From NCBI GenBank assembly GCA_028023455.1, contig JAQFVV010012476.1, positions 1,901,820 through 1,965,819 on the forward strand: a stretch of 64,000 nucleotides of DNA. The letters are read 5' to 3'. Source of the DNA: Epiperipatus broadwayi (Eukaryota > Onychophora > Udeonychophora > Euonychophora > Peripatidae). Positions 56,725-64,000 of this stretch are shown here, piece by piece. The translations under genes and the position numbers were made by a program. The notes below the pieces were generated by a model, which did no database searches, was not told the origin of the DNA, and saw only the letters and a program-made list of their open reading frames with translations. How positions within the stretch are numbered: the stretch's first letter is position 1; each line of letters begins with the position of its first letter.

Positions 56725-57595
56725 TTCTTGTCCAGAAGCACAACTTTTTCTTCTTAGTTATTTTTAGGCTATTATGTCAGCACCACAAATTTCTTCGTAT
56801 TATTTTTTCTTTTGCTTCATGACCCAGTTTTAATGCTCTAATCTTAAAATTGCGCTGTGCTCAAAATATATATATAAATGCCAATTACTACTAGTTTTAT
56901 TAATTAAATTTATTTCAGTCTTATACAATCCCACCATCATAACTTATTTCTGTATTTAAGAGTATCTATTGCCTTGGGGAAAAAATAGAGTGTTCTTCAT
57001 ACCAGCGCTAATTAAAAGAATTTTCATTAAATAAATTGTCATATAAGTAAATGTAATTTTCAAATGTGTTTATTTATTTTCACGACCATAATGGCATGAA
57101 AATAATTTTCTTATATATGTAATGAATCTCAGAATGCTTCCCAAAGTAATATATTAGTTACCATGTTTCAGAACCGTAAATCAAAGCGTTAATGGCCATA
57201 TTATGTAATTCCTTCTAATAGTTGATAGGCATCTTATTATTGGACCCATCAAAGATGTATGCTTATTTATAATATATTTATTTAGCTAATTAATAAAACA
57301 GCATATGAGAAATAATAGCGTGAATGATACTATGTTATCATCTACTGCTTGCTCAGTCACGCACACACTAATGTATATAATTAAGTCACAATGTATAATA
57401 ATGTTGTCATTATATTAAACTATATTTTTATTGACTAACTTATTTGAGTAGTTTGAATTCCTCTTTTCTCCACTTCCACATATTACAGCCATGCTTATAT
57501 ATATTTTTTAGTTTAGTCATAGTAATAGATGTCTCATTGTTTTGCTCAGCTTTGCTAGTCGGCCAGATTAAAATGAATTTTCATGTGCCATCACT
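56725..57595. other. Gene-free stretch
   Basis: AT-rich; nothing supported. Confidence 0.35.
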
Positions 57596-57597
57596 AT

Positions 57598-57740
57598 TAT
57601 GTTACTCATTGGGTGTTTGATTTGGGACTTAGAGAGTGGGTTTGAATCCAGGCTGGTCCTTGACCTAAATCTCGGGCTTGACTGGGTTTGAAGTACATTT
57701 TGTGAGTTCCAGCTCATGTTAGATGGATAAACATGTTTTG
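57598..57740 (+). repeat. tRNA-derived SINE copy
   Basis: A-box-like GTTACTCATTGGGTG and a perfect B box GGGTTTGAATCCAGG, spaced as in a tRNA, then a tail TTGTGAGTTCCAGCTCATG resembling the SINE tail at 46093-46225. It lies just before the HHR unit at 57755. Confidence 0.6.
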
Positions 57741-57754
57741 ACCGGTACAATATA

Positions 57755-57900
57755 TATGGAACAATGATAAAGATATCTGTAAGAGATTGTGGTCTGGGCT
57801 AATTGATGACTTCTGGTTTAGGATGAAATGTTCATCATGGGGATCATTGATCTTTTTCACATATCTTTGGTCATATATTTATGATTGCATTCCTCCATAA
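57755..57900 (+). repeat. HHR repeat family 1, unit 10 (partial)
   Basis: A worn plus copy around the core, with GGATCATTGATCTTTTTCAC after it. Confidence 0.6.
57787..57848 (+). ncRNA. Hammerhead ribozyme remnant, family 1
   Basis: UUGAUGA (C3 lost), stem II CUUCUGGUUUAGGAU poorly paired, GAAA kept, then UGUUCAUCAUGG. Confidence 0.5.
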
Positions 57901-57904
57901 GGTA

Positions 57905-58430
57905 TTAAAAGTGGATAGAAATCATTTCCTACTTTGTGTGAGAGTGGTGTAGTAAAAATTACTCTACAGAAATATTAATTATTATTGGACAATCTCTAGC
58001 CTAATAAATGACTAATAAAAATTATTAATAGATAATAAAATGTTTTACTTTCATCACTATTAAATGTGTTCTGGACAATATATTTTTCCTTTTTTTTTCT
58101 TATAGAAACATAATACTAAGCTTAACACCAAGAAATTAGGATCTTTTTAGTTGTTTTGATCTTTTAAACTCAGTACCAATTTTTAGAATGTTTTAAAATT
58201 TATACAGCTTTTGGCATTTACACTCAGAAAATTTTCACAAAAAACTGCACATCAAATTCAGGTAAGTCAGGGATTAAAAATGACTATTGGCATATTGTAA
58301 AATTTTTTTTATTTTTTTTTAAATATCATGTATCTATGCTAAAAAAATGATTGTTTGAATGTATTACTCCTGAAGCAGCACAGGTATTTCAGTGATTCAG
58401 AAAAAAGAAAATTAACTTCGTATTTCAGCA
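57905..58430. other. Gene-free stretch
   Basis: AT-rich; may include an unrecognisable 5' part of the next element. Confidence 0.3.
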
Positions 58431-58435
58431 AGATT

Positions 58436-59111
58436 TCTCACTTGAGGATTGCCTAAAATTCATAAGACGATGTTCCATTAAGACCTATTGTTAGTTTTAG
58501 AAATTCACCATGTCAAAATTTGTCAAGACTTCTTCCCAATGTTCTTAGTCCATTGGTGTACAGGACATAGACTTTTGTCAGGGATTCTAAGCACTTTGTA
58601 GAATTAGTCAGGAACATGAAAATGGAAAGAACTGACATGTTGGTAAGTTTTGATGTGGAAAGTCTGTTTACAAATGTATTCATTGTCTATTGTAAAAAAA
58701 AATTATATGATGATAATTGATAGTATAATGAAATTATTAACATTCTGCATAACAACAACATACTTTCAATATAACTCAGAATTTTTCCAACAAAATCAAG
58801 GGATGGCCATGGAATCATCATTGTCACCCTTGCTCAGCAACATTTACATGGAAGAACTTGAAACCACAGCTATAAATATTACTCCATGTCCATGTGGCTT
58901 CAATATGTTGATGATACATTTGTGGTATGGTCACATGGTAAGATAAAATTACAGTCATTCTGGATGCACATTAACAACATATCTCCTACAATTAAATTCA
59001 CAATGGAATCAGAAAAAGAACAAAAATTGGCATTCTTGGATGTTCTTGTGACAATACACCCTCATGGCAAATTAAGAAACAACAATGTACAGGAAGCCAA
59101 CACACATTGGT
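58436..59111 (+). pseudogene. Penelope-like reverse transcriptase (third PLE)
   Basis: In order on +: GLPKIHK (about 58447-58467), PIVSF (about 58485), DSKHFVELVRNMKMERTDML and VSFDVESLFTNV (about 58585-58680), then a frame with FFQQNQGMAMESSLSPLLSN and IYMEELE (58786-58860), then YVDDTFVVW (58904-58930), then EKEQKLAFLDVLV (about 59010-59050). These are PLE RT landmarks in the correct order, including catalytic YVDD. One frameshift in front of the QG-M block and one between LSNIYMEE and YVDD break it. Confidence 0.85.
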
Positions 59112-59363
59112 AAGTACTTGCCATATACATCCAATCATACAAGAAGCACTAAATAAGGAATTGTACTATCACTATGGAACAGAGCAAAGGAGGTTTGTTC
59201 ACAAACCAGTGATTTGGAAAAAGAAAAGATTCACATAGAACAAATGCCTATGAAGAATGGTTATTCATCAGCAGTCATCAGGAAAACCTTCAATAGACAA
59301 CACAAAGAGACACCAAAAGAGAAAACAATTATTGGTACAATAGTGTATCCATAAATACCAGGA
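59112..59363 (+). pseudogene. PLE linker between RT and endonuclease
   Basis: Continues the third PLE in shifted frames (e.g. LNKELYYHYGTEQ). It carries the RT-to-endonuclease linker with several stops. Confidence 0.55.
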
Positions 59364-59819
59364 ATGGTGGACAAATTAAAGAAAATCTGTAGTCAATATA
59401 ACATTAGAACTGCTTTCCAAAGCCATACCACATTTCAAGGAATGCTTACTTCTACTAAGCCTAAACTGAAAATGCTGAAGAACAAAAACTACATCTATGA
59501 AATACCATGTGAATGTGGAAGGAAATACATTGGTGAGACCTATTGCCCTGTTGAACAGCAATTGAAAGAGCACAAACTAACGGTTAAAAAAGAAAAAAAA
59601 CCAGATGTGTCTACCTTAGAAGATCATGTATGTACTAATGACCATATGTTTAATTGGGAAAATACAAAGATATTGGATAAAGAGGAAAAAATGCATAGAA
59701 GAAAATTCAAGGAAGCTGCTCATATGACAATGGTGAATAATCCTAAAAGTCAACCCAGTGTGGCAATACACAATGTATGGAGGCCTCTAATTAATCTTGC
59801 TCTTGGGAAAAAAAACTAA
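59364..59819 (+). pseudogene. PLE GIY-YIG endonuclease, open for 151 codons
   Basis: Reads KMLKNKNYIYEIPCECGRKY, IGETYCPVEQQLKEHKL, then LEDHVCTNDHMFNW, EEKMHRRKFKEAAHM and NVWRPL. It has the PLE-type GIY-YIG core with CxC before YIGET, an H in the DH-x-C linker and the KEAA glutamate. The catalytic Arg helix is altered (VEQQLKEH where R is usual). No stop inside, so this portion is the best-kept part. It is distinct from the 35.5 and 50.3 kb PLEs. Confidence 0.8.
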
Positions 59820-59911
59820 TTAGCCTCACTATAAAAAAAATTGAAGAAGGATTTGAACCAACTTTTATACATAAATATAACAAATTTCTACTATATGTTG
59901 CCTTTGACAGA

Positions 59912-60128
59912 ATAGCTCAATTGTTAGAGTGTTTGCCTTAAATTCGATATTCAAAAATCTAAAGGTGCGAGTTCAATTTCTAAGTGAATATTGTCACTGT
60001 GCATATAGGCCAGCAACACCTGAAGAAGAGTAGAGAATAATACTACTTGAAAGGTTATGTAATTACTAACCTGTATTGTCTATTTGTGTGTTATTACTAA
60101 CAAGTTGTTTGTATTTGGAAAGTTTCAA
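59912..60128 (+). repeat. tRNA-headed repeat with HHR-like motif, copy 2
   Basis: Head: A box ATAGCTCAATTGTTAGAGTG and B box GCGAGTTCAATTTC with tRNA spacing. Body: TGTGCATATAGGCCAGCAAC, CCTGAAGAAGAGTAGAG, tail TGTTATTACTAACAAGTTG and AATAAAG. A second copy is at 20225-20440. It starts about 90 bp after the third PLE's last codon. Confidence 0.7.
60020..60083 (+). ncRNA. Hammerhead-like motif (CUGAAGA type)
   Basis: CUGAAGA at 60020-60026, stem II AGUAG-…-CUACU, GAAA at 60049-60052, stem III GGUUA/UAACC closed by A-U. The base after U16.1 is G, which hammerheads do not cleave, so this exact fold is probably inactive, or the true stem III differs. Stem I could use ACAC with GUGU at about 60088. 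Confidence 0.45.
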
Positions 60129-60129
60129 T

Positions 60130-62260
60130 AAAGTTTAAAATTTTCCATACATTCAACATGTATTCATAAATGATGAAAATAGTTCAACATATCACATCTT
60201 AGGTCTGATTAATGTATTTTAGAATAAATAATAATAATAAGTTTTATCATCACAATATTAAAGTTCAATACTACAGTTTTAATACCATTTAATACCTTTG
60301 AAAACAAATAATGATGAACTTTAATCACCAATGACCAACATCTAGCCCCCTTTTAAGATTAAATATCAATATTACCTTACCTTCATTTCAATTAACCCAT
60401 AATTAATGTAACATGCAATATAACATAAAACATGTGTAATCATCAAATGTAAAACATAAAAAATATATAAAATAGACAAACACGCACACTTTAATTTTAC
60501 ATCATCTTGCACAAGATACCCACAATAATACTCAATGCTTAAAATATATTTGGTGTTATAGTTTTAATATTATTATGCTTATCATTTCTATATTCCCATT
60601 GCATTATAAATATTCCTAGGAAAAGCTTAGATATTTACATATCTTCAGTTACTCATCCCTAATTTACTTAACACAAATCTCACCAAGTATTTCATATCTC
60701 CAAGGAGCTCCTAATATAATAATACAATTTCAGTCTCATCATGGACAATAAGTTGATTATTTGGTTTCTTTATCATTCAATATATCACCATTTTAAATAA
60801 TGATTTACTTCATGATAATACTGTATGCAACTTCAGGCTAAGTCTTTATCTTTTATCATAAATATAATTTTACATTTCCATTAATGGCTGGCATTTTCGA
60901 ATAAATTATAGATGTTCTCAATATATCCAAATAAACTTCAAGGATGTCATGAATAATTTAATGAATAATTTTATCTTAGCAACAAGAATATCCAAAGTAT
61001 AATATATACATAATTTCACGATTTCACTCACAACTGAAGATCTAGGATTAATTCCAAACATTGCTGATACATCCAGATAAGCTTTAATAAATTCCTTAAA
61101 TAGTTGATAAATAAATTTATCCAAGCAGTAAAGATGTTTGAAGCATGATGCCTAATTTAGCAACTTAATTGATAGTGATAACTCTATGCTTAAATATAAG
61201 TGTTGCCCATATTCAAAGTGGTTTTGAAAATTTCACTAACTAGTGAATAAATGAATTTATCAAAGAAGCACAAGGGTTTGAATCATAACATTGATTAATA
61301 TGAAAAAATATTATTAAATTAGTAATATTTCTTTTGAATTTAACAACACTTTAAACTTAAACCAGAACATTTTTCTATTTCATTTTTTCTTCCTTCACAC
61401 TAATCTGCTTTATATTGTTGAATACTGCAATGCATTGTATAATAATGATCAATATTGTTTTTCTGGGTCAAATATTGAAAAGAGTCAGAACGAATGTTCA
61501 GTAGGACAGGAATTGTGAGCTTTTATGTATTCATAACATTTTAAACAATAAAATTAATATTACAAATTTGTTTTCGTTAAAGATATTTTATAAGAAGGTT
61601 TTTTTCCTTACTTTTCTTATAATCCAACAACAGACTTCCCACCGAAAAAAAAAACTCTTTATTTTCATATCTTAACATGAGACAATTCAGCAATAAAAAA
61701 AAAATAAAAAAAAATAATACTTGGGAGAATTTACAACTTATCAATTAATTAAACTAAACTAGACCCAGTTTAAACCAATCTCAAATCCAAATAAATCATA
61801 TTTCTATAGTTCACCCTTTCAATAAAACCAATATAAAACTACACCAAATTTTAAATTACATCTATTTTAGTGAAATATGAGAAATTATAGGAAAAATGTA
61901 ATTATTGATATGATTAATTTCAATTGCACCCATTAATCATGCCTTAAATTATGTCATAATAAAACATCAATCATTAGGACCAATTTATAATATTAAAATA
62001 ATATGTGATAAGCTAAAGAAAATATAGATAATATCTCTGAGCAGACATATGTAAAGGAAAAAAAATGTCAGGTTTTCCCTTCAATAGCATATTAATACAA
62101 TTTATTTAGAATTTATAAAAAAAATATTTTTTTTTTCAAAACACTGTAAATGCCAATTGATCTATTTCCAATGGAGTTGGGTAATATGGTTACTATATAT
62201 ATAATAAAAAGTCAGATGTCACATGACTTATATATAGCTTGCATTTAACAATATGTAAAC
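60130..62260. other. Gene-free stretch
   Basis: AT-rich; no supported gene or repeat. The minus frame 60918-61124 has no motif. Confidence 0.35.
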
Positions 62261-62266
62261 TTAAGA

Positions 62267-62325
62267 GCATGCTAATGCTCTAAACAAAAAAAAAGGCTTG
62301 TTTAGAGCATTATCATGCTCTTAAG

Positions 62326-62330
<5 letters not shown>
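62267..62330. repeat. Hairpin-forming inverted repeat
   Basis: ACTTAAGAGCATGCTAATGC and GCATTATCATGCTCTTAAGT pair with TCTAAACAA/TTGTTTAGA inside; about 29-bp arms, A-rich 7-bp loop. Followed by (TA)n at 62331-62376. Confidence 0.85.

Positions 62331-62376
<46 letters not shown>
62331..62376. repeat. (TA)n microsatellite
   Basis: About 22 TA units directly after the hairpin. Confidence 0.95.
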
Positions 62377-62379
<3 letters not shown>

Positions 62380-64000
62380 ACCCTGTGCTTACACAATCTA
62401 GGCAGATTTAACTTAGAGACTCTGCACTAACTATGGATAATAATAACCAATTTAAATTACAACCAGCTCATTAATTACAATTAAAATATGGTTCAATTAG
62501 AAATACTAATACAAAATTATGAAACTCTTTACATGAGACATTCATCAAGGTACAATGGTTTAATATTGAGGCTATATTCCAAAAGATATACTCTCAATGG
62601 CATAAGAATATTATCCTTATTTAATTCATGAAACAAAACTACCTTGTAATACTCTCATGTCTTATAACGCACATAGAATAATCCTAACTTAACAACTTAT
62701 GAATTACTTATTCTTTCATAAAATAACATTAGAATTTAACATTAACCAATATTTCATACACCTCTATAATTATTTACTGTACTTGAGTACTATTCAAAGA
62801 AAAGATAGGCGGCCTTTTCACATCCACAATAAATGTGTAATCTTGTGATGATATCAACTTAAAAGAAAATAAACCCTGTGATGTATATTGAAAAACATGT
62901 GAAAATGTGGTTCACTTTTTCAAAACCTGCTTTGATTCTGCATTATTTATTGCACCCAGTTATTACATAGCTATATTAGAAAAAAATAATTAGATAGTTG
63001 GCAGCATATTCTTCAGATTTGAGAATTAATAAAAAATTATTCTATTAATGGGGAAAAATAATATTTAAATTTTCTTAGACCTATTTTTATTAAAGAGTCA
63101 TTATTTAACTCAATCATTGTAAAATCCCCATATGATAGTATGAAAATTCTCAAACATTAAATGTATTTAAGTGTATTTTTAAAAAGATAAAATAAAAAGG
63201 AAGAGCAAAAATAGGATTTTAATAATTTTGTACATTTTAATTTATCAAAATTGTTTTCCTTTCTTTATCTCTATTCAATGAAAAAGAAAAATCAAATCAG
63301 TGAAATTAACAGATTATCTTGTTGTTGTTGTTTTTGTAAAAAGATTTGATTTTTAATTATAAAGGAATGTTAAGAATTTTACATTGTTAAATCCTTGTTC
63401 TTTTTGATCTATGATTAAGGAGATAATTGGCTGAATAATTGTTTTTATGAAATTGTATTTAATTGGTTGTCATGAATATGATAATGTAATAGACAGATTG
63501 TTATTGGCGTGTATGTTGAGGGTGCAAATTAGTGATTATACCCAAGGGTCTGAAGAGAAGTATTGCTAATTTAACTGTTGAAAAGAGCAGTCAAATCTTA
63601 ATTTGGCTGTTGCTAACTTAGCTGTTGAAGAGAGAGCAGTCCAAGCTTATTCCAAACTAATAGCAAGCTATTAAATAAAATAGCAGGTTTTTTGTATCAA
63701 GCTTTTTGCATACTATGAGTTTAGCACTAAAATGGTTTGTATAATAAAAACGATGTGCTAAGTTCTGCTAAAAGCTAGGCATCACCTTTATCCATGTAAC
63801 CTACCTTTACTGGAATAAAATTTTGGGAAGTAAAAGCCTCTTTAAGCAGTCTGCAGCCTTTCCTTCAACCAAGAGCAACAAAAGTCTGTCTACACCTGTC
63901 TTATCTGAAAATCCAAGAGGACACCCAAATGGACAAAAATTGTTATTTTCATTTATCTAGATTGATCCAGGAAAGGGAAAATTTAACTAGGCTTATGTTT
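62380..64000. other. Gene-free stretch with a local duplication
   Basis: AT-rich. At about 63563-63652 a 46-bp segment is duplicated (TTGCTAA(T/C)TTA(A/G)CTGTTGAA then GAGCAGTC). Otherwise nothing recognised. Confidence 0.4.

Overview
This window looks like intergenic or intronic DNA from an animal nuclear genome. It is strongly AT-rich, has no operons or long intact genes, and is full of eukaryotic mobile-element remains: Penelope-like elements (PLEs) with GIY-YIG endonuclease, non-LTR (LINE) retrotransposons, hAT and mariner DNA transposons, tRNA-headed SINEs, foldback elements and GATA/AAT/TA microsatellites. TTAGGG-type interstitial telomeric repeat fits a metazoan. A mollusc, perhaps a cephalopod, is my guess from the mix of tRNA-type SINEs, PLEs and GATA tracts; nothing in the window proves it. 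I found no host gene, exon, rRNA or functional tRNA that I could defend.

The most interesting content is a set of about twenty dispersed repeats that carry hammerhead self-cleaving ribozyme (HHR) cores on one strand or the other. Family 1 (about 300-420 bp; near 2.75-3.85, 8.6-9.0, 9.8-10.2, 10.9-11.7, 35.2-35.5, 49.6-49.7 and 57.75-57.9 kb) has CUGAUGA, a hairpin stem II, GAAA, a two-base-pair stem III and a stem I whose two strands pair, with a compensatory G-C to A-U change between copies. Family 2 (near 5.8, 6.1, 21.5, 26.0-26.4, 28.2-28.7, 37.2-38.0, 38.9 and 49.8-50.15 kb) has a related core, often with the minimal stem III and cleavage site GAAAC-NN-GUC. Several copies are intact at the invariant positions, including two in opposite orientation inside one large palindrome at 10.9-11.7 kb.

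Layout: 1-5 kb, LINE tail, foldback and three HHR units; 5-7.2 kb, a SINE, two HHR remnants and GATA repeats; 8.6-11.7 kb, four family 1 HHR units; 13.3-14.4 kb, a perfect 15-bp hairpin, an interstitial telomeric array and a 49-bp tandem; 15.3-16.5 kb, a LINE tail and GATA array; 18.0-20.4 kb, a hAT remnant, a LINE zinc-finger tail and a SINE; 22-31 kb, minisatellites, HHR repeats and simple repeats; 31.3-34.1 kb, a triplicated LINE segment, a long AAT array, a mariner remnant, a LINE tail and tandem PLE tails; 34.6-38.0 kb, an A/C-rich ORF, poly-T, an HHR unit, an inverted pair of PLE fragments and an HHR dimer; 39.2-42.7 kb, a second degraded PLE with a foldback inserted into its upstream tail; 42.8-44.2 kb, two LINE remnants; 45.7 kb, a foldback with 13-bp direct flanks; 46-47 kb, SINEs; 49.6-50.9 kb, HHR palindrome plus PLE endonuclease; 51-57.5 kb, mostly featureless; 57.6-60.1 kb, SINE, HHR unit, third PLE and a tRNA-headed repeat; 60.1-64 kb, mostly featureless.

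How the parts may work together (inference): PLEs supply a reverse transcriptase and GIY-YIG endonuclease. HHRs are known in PLE terminal repeats and in non-autonomous retrozymes. Here family 2 HHR repeats lie within about 120 bp of the 3' end of two related PLE copies, so they may be the terminal repeats of that PLE, while the non-coding family 1 units may be mobilised in trans.
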